Assembly: GCF_010729105.1 (NCBI RefSeq)
Contig: NZ_AP022573.1
Location: forward strand, 372,001-436,000
From: Mycobacterium saskatchewanense
GTDB lineage: Bacteria; Actinomycetota; Actinomycetes; Mycobacteriales; Mycobacteriaceae
DNA: 64,000 nucleotides
Reading direction: 5' to 3'
Part shown: positions 39,442 to 48,017 of the stretch, one piece after another
Layout of the letters: each line of letters opens with the position of its first letter
Numbering within the stretch: position 1 is the first letter of the stretch
Translations under genes and position numbers: made by a program
Notes under the pieces: model-generated
The model's database searches: none
What the model was told of the DNA's origin: nothing
The model's input: the letters and a program-made list of their open reading frames with translations, nothing else

Positions 39442-40641
39442 CTAGCGAGCCACGATGACCGACGAGCCGTGCCCGAACAGCCCCTGGTTGGCGGTGACGC
39501 CGACGGTGGCGTTGTCCACCTGCCGGCCGGTGGCCTGTCCGCGCAGCTGCCACGTCAGCTCGCAGACCTGCGCGATGGCCTGCGCGGGGATGGCCTCGCC
39601 GAAGCACGCCAGCCCACCCGACGGGTTGACAGGCACCTTGCCGCCGAGGGCGGTCGCGCCGCTGCGCAGCAGCCCCTCGGCTTCCCCCTTCGCGCACAGG
39701 CCGAGGTGCTCGTACCAGTCGAGCTCCAGCGCGGTGGACAGGTCGTACACCTCGGCCAGGCTGACGTCCTCGGGCCCGATGCCCGCCTCGGCGTAGGCCG
39801 CGTCCAGGATCTGGTCCTTGAACACCCGGTCGGGGGCCGGCACGGCGGCGGTGGAATCCGTTGCGATGTCCGGCAATTCGGGCAGGTGCTGCGGGTAGCG
39901 CGGGGTGACCGTGCTGACCGCTCGCACGGATGGCACGCCGTCGAGCGAGCCCAGGTGCTTGCGGGCGAAGTCCGCACTGGCGACGATCAGCGCCGCGGCG
40001 CCGTCGGAGGTGGCGCAGATGTCGAGCTGCCGCAGCGGGTCGGAGACCACCGGGCTGGCCAGTACGTCCTCGACCGAGGCCTCCTTGCGGTAGCGGGCGT
40101 TCGGGTTCTGCAGCCCGTGCTGTGAGTTCTTCACCTTGACCCTGGCGAAGTCCTCGGACGTCGCGCCGTAGAGGTCCATCCGGCGGCGCGCCAGCAGCGC
40201 GAAGTACACCGGGTTCATCGCGCCGATCAGGTGGAACCGCTGCCAGTCCGGGTCGTTCTTGCGCTCGCCGCCGACCGGGGCGAACGCCCCCTTCGGTGTC
40301 GTGTCGGCGCCGATCACCAGCGCGACGTCGCAGAACCCGGCCAGGATCTGCGCCCGCGCGCTCTGCAGCGCCTGGGATCCGCTGGCGCAGGCAGCGTAGC
40401 TGGAGCTGACCGGCACGCCGTTCCACCCGAGCTTCTGGGCGAACGTCGACCCGGCGATGAAGCCCGGGTAGCCGTTGCGGATGGTGTCCGCCCCGGCGAC
40501 CAGCTGGATCTGCCGCCAGTCGAGCCCGGCCTCGGCCAGCGCGGCCCGCGCGGCGACCACGCCGTATTCGGTGAAGTCGCGGCCCCACTTGCCCCAGGGG
40601 TGCATGCCCGCGCCCAGGATGTACAGCGGTTCGGGACTCAT
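39442..40641 (-). CDS. Thiolase-like lipid-transfer protein (Rv1627c type)
   Basis: The 399-residue thiolase-fold protein keeps a Cys in the first catalytic loop (SSSYAACASGSQAL), but the usual GHP His motif reads NPSGGLACFGEAIPAQAI, with Glu where His is expected. This variation is typical of Ltp/SCP-2 type thiolase homologues that work with DUF35 partners, some of which are retro-aldolases of steroid side-chain degradation. The partner gene overlaps its start by 4 nt. Substrate and reaction are not deducible; the pair suggests CoA-ester chemistry on lipids or sterols. Confidence 0.88.
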   Translation of the reverse strand: MSPEPLYILGAGMHPWGKWGRDFTEYGVVAARAALAEAGLDWRQIQLVAGADTIRNGYPGFIAGSTFAQKLGWNGVPVSSSYAACASGSQALQSARAQILAGFCDVALVIGADTTPKGAFAPVGGERKNDPDWQRFHLIGAMNPVYFALLARRRMDLYGATSEDFARVKVKNSQHGLQNPNARYRKEASVEDVLASPVVSDPLRQLDICATSDGAAALIVASADFARKHLGSLDGVPSVRAVSTVTPRYPQHLPELPDIATDSTAAVPAPDRVFKDQILDAAYAEAGIGPEDVSLAEVYDLSTALELDWYEHLGLCAKGEAEGLLRSGATALGGKVPVNPSGGLACFGEAIPAQAIAQVCELTWQLRGQATGRQVDNATVGVTANQGLFGHGSSVIVAR

Positions 40642-41081
40642 GATGCGATCCTCCAGGCGTGCACGATGCGCTCCACGCCGTCGTCGTCGGTGAACAGCGG
40701 CATCGTGGTCAGTTCCATCTCCATCCCGACCTTCAGGTCGGCGGCCAGGGTGCCCTCGACCACCTTGCCCAGCACGATGATGCCCTCGTCGGCGAGCTCG
40801 ACCGCGGCGATGGCGAACGGCTCGAAGGGATCCGCCGCCGGGTAGGGCGCGGGCGGGGGATAGCGGTTTTCGGTGTAGCTCCACAGCGTGCCCCGGGTCG
40901 ACAGCGCGACGGCGTCGAGCGTGTCGCTGGCGCAGGCCGGATTGGGGCAATTGTTCTCGCGCGGCGGGAACACGTAGGTGCCGCACTCGGGGCATTTGCT
41001 GCCGATCAGATGGGGGCGGCCGCCCTCGTCGGTGGCGAACCACCCGTCGATCGCGGGTTCGTGGCTGGTGACCTCTGGCAC
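40638..41081 (-). CDS. DUF35 Zn-ribbon/OB-fold CoA-binding protein (Rv1628c type)
   Basis: The 147-residue protein has an N-terminal rubredoxin-like zinc ribbon with C30, C33, C45 and C50 (SKCPECGTYVFPPRENNCPN), then an OB-fold (LWSYTENRYPPPAPYP, FAIAAVELADEGIIVLGKV). DUF35 proteins bind acyl-CoA and form complexes with thiolase-like enzymes, and this gene's stop overlaps the thiolase start (ATGA). It starts at GTG 41081, divergent from polA with 95 nt between starts. Confidence 0.9.
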   Translation of the reverse strand: MPEVTSHEPAIDGWFATDEGGRPHLIGSKCPECGTYVFPPRENNCPNPACASDTLDAVALSTRGTLWSYTENRYPPPAPYPAADPFEPFAIAAVELADEGIIVLGKVVEGTLAADLKVGMEMELTTMPLFTDDDGVERIVHAWRIAS

Positions 41082-41176
41082 CGGGCCAGCGTACCCAGCC
41101 GTCGAGCAAAACTGAAACGTGTTGCAGTTTCGCGGCAGCGAGTGAGGCGTCGTACCGGATGCCTAGAGTGAGAGCC

Positions 41177-43909
41177 GTGACTGCCGCGAAAACCGCCAGT
41201 AAGGCCCCCGGGTCTATCGAAGCGGAACCCGCCAAGCCCACGCTGATGTTGCTGGACGGCAATTCGCTGGCGTTCCGGGCGTTCTATGCGCTGCCCACCG
41301 AGAACTTCAAGACCCGCGGCGGCCTGACCACCAACGCGGTCTACGGCTTCACCGCCATGCTGATCAACCTGCTGCGCGACGAGGCGCCCACGCACATCGC
41401 GGCGGCGTTCGACGTGTCGCGGCAGACATTCCGCTCCGAGCGCTACCCCGAGTACAAGGCCAACCGGTCGACGACGCCCGACGAGTTCCACGGCCAGATC
41501 GACATCACCAAGGAAGTCCTGGCCGCGCTGGGCATCACGGTGCTCGCCGAGCCGGGATTCGAGGCCGACGACCTGATCGCGACGCTGGCCACCCAGGCCG
41601 AGAACGAGGGCTACCGCGTGCTGGTGGTCAGCGGTGACCGCGATTCCCTGCAGCTGGTCAGCGACGACGTGACCGTGCTTTACCCGCGCAAAGGCGTCAG
41701 CGAACTGACCCGCTTCACCCCCGAGGCCGTCGTCGAGAAGTATGGCCTGACGCCCACGCAGTACCCCGATTTTGCCGCGCTGCGTGGCGATCCCAGCGAC
41801 AACCTGCCCGGCATTCCCGGCGTCGGGGAGAAGACCGCATCGAAATGGATCATCGAGTACGGCTCGCTGCAGTCCTTGGTCGACAACGTCGACTCGGTGC
41901 GCGGCAAGGTCGGCGACGCGCTGCGCGCGCACCTGGCCAACGTGATCCGCAACCGCGACCTCACCGAGCTGATCCGCGACGTGCCGTTGGCCCAGACGCC
42001 GGACACGCTGCGGATGCAGCCCTGGGACCGCGACCAGATCCACCGGCTCTTCGACGACCTGGAGTTCCGGGTGTTGCGGGACCGGTTGTTCGACACGCTG
42101 GCCGCCGTCGAGCCGGAGGTCGACGAGGGTTTCGACGTGCGCGGCGGCGCGCTCGAGCCCGGCACCGTCGGGCGGTGGCTGGCCGAGCACGCCGGCGACG
42201 GTCGCCGGGCCGGGCTGGCCGTCGTCGGGACGCACCTGCCCCACGGCGGGGATGCGACGGCGTTGGCGTTCGCCGCGGCCGACGGGGAGGGCGCCTACGT
42301 CGACACGGCGACGTTGACGCCCGACGACGAGGCCGCGCTGCAGGCCTGGTTTGCCGATCCGGCGCAACCCAAAGCGCTGCACGAGGCGAAGCTGGCCATC
42401 CACGACCTGGCGGGGCGCGGCTGGACACTGAACGGCGTCACCTCCGACACGGCGCTGGCCGCCTACCTGGTGCGGCCGGGGCAGCGCAGCTTCACCCTCG
42501 ACGACCTGTCGTTGCGCTACCTGCGGCGCGAGCTGCGTGCGGAAAAAGCTGAGCAGCAACAACTTTCGCTTCTCGACGACATGGAGGGCGTCGACGAGCA
42601 GGCCGTCCAGACGCTTGTCCTGCGGGCCCGCGCCGTCGCGGACCTCGCGGACGCGCTGGACGGCGAGCTGGATCGCATCGACTCCACCGCGCTACTGGGC
42701 GACATGGAACTGCCCGTGCAGCGGGTGCTGGCGAGCATGGAAAGCGCCGGTATCGCCGTCGATCTGCCGCTGCTGACCGAGCTGCAGAGCCAGTTCGGCG
42801 ACGAGATCCGCGACGCCGCGGAGGCGGCATACGCCGTCATCGGCAAGCAGATCAACCTCGGCTCACCCAAGCAGTTGCAGGCGGTGCTGTTCGACGAACT
42901 CGGCATGCCGAAGACCAAGCGGACCAAGACGGGGTACACCACCGATGCCGACGCCCTGCAGTCGCTGTTCGACAAGACCGGGCACCCATTCCTGCAGCAC
43001 CTGCTCGTCCACCGCGACGTGACGCGGCTGAAAGTCACCGTGGACGGGCTGCTGAACTCGGTGGCCGACGACGGCCGCATCCACACCACCTTCAACCAGA
43101 CGATCGCCGCGACCGGCCGGCTGTCGTCGACCGAACCCAACCTGCAGAACATCCCGATCCGCACGGACGCGGGCCGTCAGATCCGCGACGCGTTCGTGGT
43201 GGGGGACGGCTACTCGGAGCTGATGACCGCCGACTACAGCCAGATCGAGATGCGGATCATGGCGCACCTTTCGAAGGACGAGGGCCTCATCGAGGCCTTC
43301 AACACGGGGGAGGACCTGCACTCGTTCGTGGCCTCCCGCGCGTTCGGCGTGCCGATCGGGGAGGTCACCCCCGAGTTGCGGCGCCGGGTGAAGGCCATGT
43401 CGTACGGGCTGGCCTACGGCCTCAGCGCCTACGGGCTGTCCACCCAGCTGAAGATCTCCACCGAGGAGGCGAAAGTCCAGATGGACCAATACTTCGCCCG
43501 GTTCGGCGGGGTGCGCGACTACCTGATGGCAGTGGTCGAGCAGGCCCGCAAGGACGGCTACACGTCCACGGTGCTGGGCCGCCGCCGCTACCTCCCCGAG
43601 CTGGACAGCAGCAACCGTCAGGTCCGGGAGGCCGCCGAGCGGGCGGCGCTCAACGCGCCCATCCAGGGCAGCGCCGCCGACATCATCAAGGTGGCCATGA
43701 TCGAGGTGGACAAGGCGATCAAGGAGGCCGGGCTGGCGTCGCGGATGCTGCTGCAGGTCCACGACGAGCTGCTGTTCGAGATCGCGCCCGGCGAACGGGA
43801 GCGGGTCGAGGCGCTGGCGCGCGAAAAGATGGGCGGCGCTTACCCGCTCGACGTCCCGCTCGAGGTTTCGGTGGGTTACGGTCGCTCCTGGGACGCGGCC
43901 GCACACTAG
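41177..43909 (+). CDS. polA: DNA polymerase I
   Basis: PolA fills gaps and removes RNA primers in replication and repair. The 910-residue protein has a 5' nuclease domain (to about 300: LLDGNSLAFRAFYALP, VVSGDRDSLQLV, GVGEKTASKWI), an inactive exonuclease-like middle domain, and a polymerase domain with motif A TADYSQIEMRIMAHLS, motif B RRVKAMSYGLAYGLSAYG and motif C LLQVHDELLFEIAPGE. The GTG at 41177 gives VTAAKTASK as in the family; an ATG six codons upstream is possible. Mycobacterial PolA lacks proofreading. Confidence 0.96.
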   Translation: MTAAKTASKAPGSIEAEPAKPTLMLLDGNSLAFRAFYALPTENFKTRGGLTTNAVYGFTAMLINLLRDEAPTHIAAAFDVSRQTFRSERYPEYKANRSTTPDEFHGQIDITKEVLAALGITVLAEPGFEADDLIATLATQAENEGYRVLVVSGDRDSLQLVSDDVTVLYPRKGVSELTRFTPEAVVEKYGLTPTQYPDFAALRGDPSDNLPGIPGVGEKTASKWIIEYGSLQSLVDNVDSVRGKVGDALRAHLANVIRNRDLTELIRDVPLAQTPDTLRMQPWDRDQIHRLFDDLEFRVLRDRLFDTLAAVEPEVDEGFDVRGGALEPGTVGRWLAEHAGDGRRAGLAVVGTHLPHGGDATALAFAAADGEGAYVDTATLTPDDEAALQAWFADPAQPKALHEAKLAIHDLAGRGWTLNGVTSDTALAAYLVRPGQRSFTLDDLSLRYLRRELRAEKAEQQQLSLLDDMEGVDEQAVQTLVLRARAVADLADALDGELDRIDSTALLGDMELPVQRVLASMESAGIAVDLPLLTELQSQFGDEIRDAAEAAYAVIGKQINLGSPKQLQAVLFDELGMPKTKRTKTGYTTDADALQSLFDKTGHPFLQHLLVHRDVTRLKVTVDGLLNSVADDGRIHTTFNQTIAATGRLSSTEPNLQNIPIRTDAGRQIRDAFVVGDGYSELMTADYSQIEMRIMAHLSKDEGLIEAFNTGEDLHSFVASRAFGVPIGEVTPELRRRVKAMSYGLAYGLSAYGLSTQLKISTEEAKVQMDQYFARFGGVRDYLMAVVEQARKDGYTSTVLGRRRYLPELDSSNRQVREAAERAALNAPIQGSAADIIKVAMIEVDKAIKEAGLASRMLLQVHDELLFEIAPGERERVEALAREKMGGAYPLDVPLEVSVGYGRSWDAAAH

Positions 43910-43980
43910 CGCGGCGATCGGGGGCTGTGACCGTCCCGAAACCGTGAGGAGCGCCGTGGACGCAGCGTGGATGATCCTTC

Positions 43981-44129
43981 ATGGCTTTCACCGTCACGGC
44001 AGCGCTCGTCATGTCGCTGCTCATCGACCATTTCGGCTGGCTTCGGGTCGATGCCCACCCGATCAGCCTGGGGCGATGCCTCGCGGGCCGCTCATGGTCG
44101 GCGGGGTCGCGCTCATCGCGAAGTTCTGA
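43981..44129 (+). pseudogene. C-terminal remnant of a DMT/YdcZ-type transporter
   Basis: One frame reads MAFTVTAALVMSLLIDHFGW, then LRVDAHPISLGR. A second frame carries the natural ending PLMVGGVALIAKF and a stop at 44127. Together they give the last two helices of a DUF606 (YdcZ) drug/metabolite transporter, whose family ends with SLLIDHFG....P.S..R..G..L...GV.L. A one-base indel near 44085 splits it, and the rest of the gene is missing. It occupies the 377-nt polA-rpsA gap, which otherwise holds only the rpsA promoter region. Confidence 0.7.
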
Positions 44130-44198
44130 GGCGATCGCCAAAATTTGGCCCGGAATTCGCGCGGGCTTAACGTGGCGCGGCGCGCGCCGACGACCGGT

Positions 44199-44228
44199 TT
44201 GGCCTGCGTGTACCCAGTCGAGTAGCCT
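44199..44228 (+). promoter_or_regulatory. Putative rpsA promoter
   Basis: TTGGCC (44199-44204) and TAGCCT (44223-44228) are spaced by 18 nt, resembling a sigma-A -35/-10 pair. The start codon is 58 nt downstream of the -10, leaving a leader of about 50 nt. The assignment is by pattern only. Confidence 0.4.
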
Positions 44229-44286
44229 CAATGGGTAAATCCCAGATTTGTCCCTACGACCCAACCTGTCCGGAGCAACCCACCAC

Positions 44287-45735
44287 ATGCCGAGTCCCAC
44301 CGTCACCTCGCCGCAAGTAGCCGTCAACGACATTGGCTCCAGCGAGGACTTTCTTGCCGCAATAGACAAAACGATCAAGTACTTCAACGATGGCGACATC
44401 GTCGAGGGGACGATCGTCAAAGTGGACCGGGACGAGGTGCTCCTCGACATCGGCTACAAGACCGAAGGCGTCATCCCCGCCCGCGAGCTCTCCATCAAGC
44501 ACGACGTCGACCCCAGCGAGGTCGTCACCGTCGGTGACGAGGTCGAGGCCCTGGTTCTCACCAAGGAGGACAAAGAGGGCCGGCTCATCCTCTCCAAGAA
44601 GCGCGCGCAGTACGAGCGCGCCTGGGGCACCATCGAGGCGCTCAAGGAGAAGGACGAGGCCGTCAAGGGCACGGTCATCGAGGTCGTCAAGGGTGGTCTG
44701 ATCCTCGACATCGGGTTGCGCGGCTTCCTGCCCGCCTCGCTGGTCGAGATGCGCCGCGTCCGCGATCTGCAGCCGTACATCGGCAAGGAGATCGAGGCCA
44801 AGATCATCGAGCTGGACAAGAACCGCAACAACGTGGTGCTCTCGCGCCGCGCCTGGCTGGAGCAGACCCAGTCCGAGGTGCGCAGCGAGTTCCTCAACCA
44901 GCTGCAGAAGGGCGCCATCCGCAAGGGCGTGGTCTCGTCCATCGTCAACTTCGGCGCGTTCGTCGACCTCGGCGGTGTCGACGGCCTGGTGCACGTGTCC
45001 GAGCTGTCCTGGAAGCACATCGATCACCCGTCCGAGGTCGTCCAGGTCGGCGACGAGGTGACCGTCGAGGTGCTCGACGTCGACATGGATCGCGAGCGGG
45101 TGTCGTTGTCGCTCAAGGCGACTCAGGAAGACCCGTGGCGGCACTTCGCCCGTACCCACGCGATCGGCCAGATCGTCCCGGGCAAGGTCACCAAGCTGGT
45201 GCCGTTCGGCGCGTTCGTCCGCGTCGAGGAGGGCATCGAGGGCCTGGTGCACATCTCCGAGCTGGCCGAGCGGCACGTCGAGGTTCCCGACCAGGTGGTC
45301 GCCGTCGGCGACGACGCCATGGTCAAAGTCATCGACATCGACCTGGAGCGCCGCCGGATCTCGTTGTCGCTCAAGCAGGCGAACGAGGACTACACCGAGG
45401 AATTCGACCCGGCGAAGTACGGCATGGCCGACAGCTACGACGAGCAGGGCAACTACATCTTCCCCGAGGGTTTCGATGCCGAGACCAACGAGTGGATGGA
45501 AGGGTTCGACGCTCAGCGCAACGAGTGGGAGGCCCGCTACGCGGAGGCCGAGCGCCGGCACAAGATGCACACCGCGCAGATGGAGAAGTTCGCCGCGGCC
45601 GAGGCCGCCGGGCACGGCGCCGGAGACCAGTCGTCGGGCAGCGGCGGGGCACGCGAGGAGAAGGCGGCCGGTGGGTCCCTGGCCAGCGACGCTCAACTGG
45701 CCGCCCTGCGGGAGAAGCTCGCCGGCAACGCTTAA
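44287..45735 (+). CDS. rpsA: 30S ribosomal protein S1
   Basis: RpsA binds mRNA on the small ribosomal subunit. The 482-residue protein contains four S1 RNA-binding repeats, starting near residues 37 (GDIVEGTIVKVDRDEVLLDI), 124 (AVKGTVIEVVKGGLILDI), 211 (IRKGVVSSIVNFGAFVDLGG) and 297 (IVPGKVTKLVPFGAFVRVEE). A flexible acidic/Ala tail ends LREKLAGNA. In M. tuberculosis the C-terminus is implicated in pyrazinoic acid and trans-translation effects; here that tail differs in the DQSSGSGGAREEK stretch. coaE follows after 12 nt. Confidence 0.97.
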   Translation: MPSPTVTSPQVAVNDIGSSEDFLAAIDKTIKYFNDGDIVEGTIVKVDRDEVLLDIGYKTEGVIPARELSIKHDVDPSEVVTVGDEVEALVLTKEDKEGRLILSKKRAQYERAWGTIEALKEKDEAVKGTVIEVVKGGLILDIGLRGFLPASLVEMRRVRDLQPYIGKEIEAKIIELDKNRNNVVLSRRAWLEQTQSEVRSEFLNQLQKGAIRKGVVSSIVNFGAFVDLGGVDGLVHVSELSWKHIDHPSEVVQVGDEVTVEVLDVDMDRERVSLSLKATQEDPWRHFARTHAIGQIVPGKVTKLVPFGAFVRVEEGIEGLVHISELAERHVEVPDQVVAVGDDAMVKVIDIDLERRRISLSLKQANEDYTEEFDPAKYGMADSYDEQGNYIFPEGFDAETNEWMEGFDAQRNEWEARYAEAERRHKMHTAQMEKFAAAEAAGHGAGDQSSGSGGAREEKAAGGSLASDAQLAALREKLAGNA

Positions 45736-45747
45736 CAGCGTTCTCCC

Positions 45748-46962
45748 ATGCTGCGCATCGGGTTGACCGGCGGCATCGGCGCCGGCAAGTCGGCACTCTC
45801 GGCCACCTTCGCGCAACGCGGTGCCGTCGTCGTCGACGGCGACGTCATCGCGCGCGAGGTGGTCGAGCCGGGGACCGAGGGGCTGGCGTCGCTCGTCGAG
45901 GCGTTCGGTGCGGACATCCTGCTCCCCGACGGGTCGCTGAACCGGCCGGCCCTGGCCGCCAAGGCGTTTCGGGATGACGAGGCCCGTGCGAAACTCAACG
46001 GGATCGTGCATCCCCTGGTGGGCAAACGCCGCGCCGAGATCATCGCGTCGGTGCCCGACGATTCCGTTGTCGTGGAAGACATTCCATTGCTGGTGGAGTC
46101 GGGGATGGCGCCATTTTTCCCGCTCGTGGTAATCGTGTACGCCGACGTCGAGGTCCGGCTGCGGCGGTTGGTCGACCAGCGCGGCATGCCGGAGGAGGAC
46201 GCCCGCGCGAGGATCGCCGCGCAGGCCAGCGACGAGCAGCGCCGCGCCGTCGCCGACATCTGGCTGGACAATTCGGGCAGCCCGGAGGACTTGGTGCGGC
46301 GGGCCCACGACGTGTGGGACCACCGCATCGTGCCGTTCGCCCGTAACCTGAGCGCGCGCGAGTTCGCCAGGGCGCCAGCGCGACTGGTGCCGGCCGACCC
46401 GAGTTGGCCTGCGCAGGCGCGGCGGATCGTCAACCGGTTGAAGACGGCGTGCGGCCACCGGGCGATTCGAGTGGATCACATCGGCTCGACCGCTGTGCCG
46501 GACTTTCCGGCCAAGGACGTCATCGACATGCAGATCACCGTCGAATCACTCGCGGTCGCCGACGAACTCGCCGAGCCGCTGCTCGCGGTGGGCTACCCGC
46601 GCATCGATCGGATCACGCAGGACGTAGCGAAGCCCGACGCCCGCAGCCGCGTCGAGCGCTACGACCACAACGCGGACGCATCGTTGTGGCACAAGCGGAT
46701 TCATGCGTCTGCGGACCCAGGCCGGCCGACCAACGTGCACATCCGGGTGGGCGGTTGGCCCAACCAGCAGTTCGCGCTGCTGTTCGCCGACTGGCTGAGG
46801 GCCAACTCCGATGCGCGCGCCGAGTACCTGGCCGTCAAGCGCGAGGCCGAACGGGGTGCGGGCGGTGACACCTCGCCCTATGTCGAGGCCAAGGAGCCGT
46901 GGTATCCCGGCGCCTACCGCCGGGCGTGGCAGTGGGCCGATTCAACCGGATGGCAGCCCTAA
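45748..46962 (+). CDS. coaE: Dephospho-CoA kinase fused to a GrpB/UPF0157 domain
   Basis: CoaE phosphorylates dephospho-CoA in the last step of CoA synthesis. The first about 200 residues are the kinase: P-loop GLTGGIGAGKSAL (5-17), VVVDGDVIAREVV with the catalytic Asp, and the CoA lid RRLVDQRGMPEEDARARIAAQ. Residues about 212-400 form a GrpB-like nucleotidyltransferase-fold domain (VDHIGSTAVPDFPAKDVIDM, WHKRIHASADPGRPTNVHIR). This fusion is the normal mycobacterial arrangement; the added domain is reported to help folding or regulation. Confidence 0.95.
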   Translation: MLRIGLTGGIGAGKSALSATFAQRGAVVVDGDVIAREVVEPGTEGLASLVEAFGADILLPDGSLNRPALAAKAFRDDEARAKLNGIVHPLVGKRRAEIIASVPDDSVVVEDIPLLVESGMAPFFPLVVIVYADVEVRLRRLVDQRGMPEEDARARIAAQASDEQRRAVADIWLDNSGSPEDLVRRAHDVWDHRIVPFARNLSAREFARAPARLVPADPSWPAQARRIVNRLKTACGHRAIRVDHIGSTAVPDFPAKDVIDMQITVESLAVADELAEPLLAVGYPRIDRITQDVAKPDARSRVERYDHNADASLWHKRIHASADPGRPTNVHIRVGGWPNQQFALLFADWLRANSDARAEYLAVKREAERGAGGDTSPYVEAKEPWYPGAYRRAWQWADSTGWQP

Positions 46963-47104
46963 CCGGTTCTGCGGCGCCCCGCACCGCCGGCGATGGCTCG
47001 ACCGCAGGCCTTCGGCGCCTCCGCCGGGCTCTCCGCGCCGCCGCCCGGCATGGGCGCAGTGCCCGCCGCGCCAACCGGCACAGCGGGCACTGCTGAGCCT
47101 GCCG

Positions 47105-47719
47105 TTACAGCGGGACCCAAACCCCGAAGAAATTGAAGCCCCACTGGTTGAATCCTTGATTCCACGTGGGGGTTTCTTGGTATCCGTAGTAGTTGAGGGG
47201 GCCACCCGTCCACTGCCCTCCGGGCGGGGGTAGGGGTCTGCCCCATGCGGGCCGCGGCGGTTCGCCCGCACCCCACGGGGCGGCGCCATCTCCCCACGGG
47301 GCGCCGTGGAAGTAGCCGCGTTGGGCGTCCCCGTGCCACGGCCCTGCCGGTCCGCCGGGCCCGCCCGGCCCACGGGGCGCGGGTCCACCGGGCCCTCCCG
47401 GCCCACGGGGCGCCGGTCCGCCAGGGCCGCCCGGGCCATGTTCGCCGGGTCCGCCCGGTCCGCCCGGCCCACGGTCGCCTGGCTCGCCCGGTCCGCGCGG
47501 GGCGGGCCCGTCCGGGCCATGGTCGCCGGGTCCGCGTGGCCCACCGGGTCCGCCGGGTCCGCCCGGCGGCGGTCCGGCCGGCCCCCCCGGATCATGCGGT
47601 CCGGGGGCCAGCGGTGCGGATGCCGGATCGGCGTTTGCAACGCCGGCTCCCACACCCATGGCCGCGGCGCCAACCGCGCCGGCGAGTGTCAACCCGCCGA
47701 CCAGTTGTTTCAGTTTCAT
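47105..47719 (-). CDS. Secreted Gly/Pro-rich collagen-like protein
   Basis: The 204-residue product starts with a clear signal peptide MKLKQLVGGLTLAGAVGAAA...GVANA, predicted to be cut before DPAS. Residues about 45-130 are low-complexity Gly-Pro with collagen-like G-x-y triplets (GPGGPGGPGEHGPGGPGG, GPAPRGPGGPGGPAPRG), charged at intervals by E, D, R and H. The C-terminal about 60 residues are different: Trp/Tyr/Asn-rich, ending QGFNQWGFNFFGVWVPL. The ATG at 47719 is chosen because it begins the signal peptide. I do not recognise a function; cell-surface exposure is inferred. Confidence 0.8.
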   Translation of the reverse strand: MKLKQLVGGLTLAGAVGAAAMGVGAGVANADPASAPLAPGPHDPGGPAGPPPGGPGGPGGPRGPGDHGPDGPAPRGPGEPGDRGPGGPGGPGEHGPGGPGGPAPRGPGGPGGPAPRGPGGPGGPAGPWHGDAQRGYFHGAPWGDGAAPWGAGEPPRPAWGRPLPPPGGQWTGGPLNYYGYQETPTWNQGFNQWGFNFFGVWVPL

Positions 47720-47904
47720 CTGCTTGCCTGTCTGTTCGAGAATCCTTCGGGCCTCCGCCCCCAACGGACCTGACGCTATTGAACGTATGTATCGGTCAGC
47801 TCTCGATCGGATACGATCGCCACCTGTGGGACGACCGGATTTCGCCGTATCACGGCTGATAGGAGAGATTTCGGGGTGGGCCAGTCAATCGGTAGGCCTT
47901 AGTG

Positions 47905-47919
47905 GATTGTTCGACAATC
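47905..47919. promoter_or_regulatory. 15-bp palindrome, possible operator
   Basis: GATTGT and ACAATC flank TCG in the 298-nt gap upstream of the secreted Gly/Pro protein (185 nt from its ATG). Surrounding sequence is AT-richer than average. The symmetry suits a dimeric repressor such as a GntR or TetR type, but no regulator gene is adjacent. Apart from this site I see nothing in the gap. Confidence 0.3.
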
Positions 47920-48017
47920 GTTATGTAAGCAAACGAAAGATCGGGAGGATGCCGTCACTTCCCGGGCGGCCTTGGTTCTCCACTCGGCCCCGCGCATCGG
48001 CAACACGGACCGCCCCG

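Noticed and set aside
44170..44200. GC-rich palindrome GGCGCGCGCC region as polA terminator
   Set aside because: It lies about 270 nt after polA, beyond the transporter remnant, and directly before the likely rpsA promoter; short GC palindromes are common in this genome.
47245..47859. Arg/Pro-rich plus-strand frames opposite the collagen-like gene
   Set aside because: They mirror the Gly-Pro repeats of the minus strand; only the minus-strand frame has a signal peptide and a distinct C-terminal domain.
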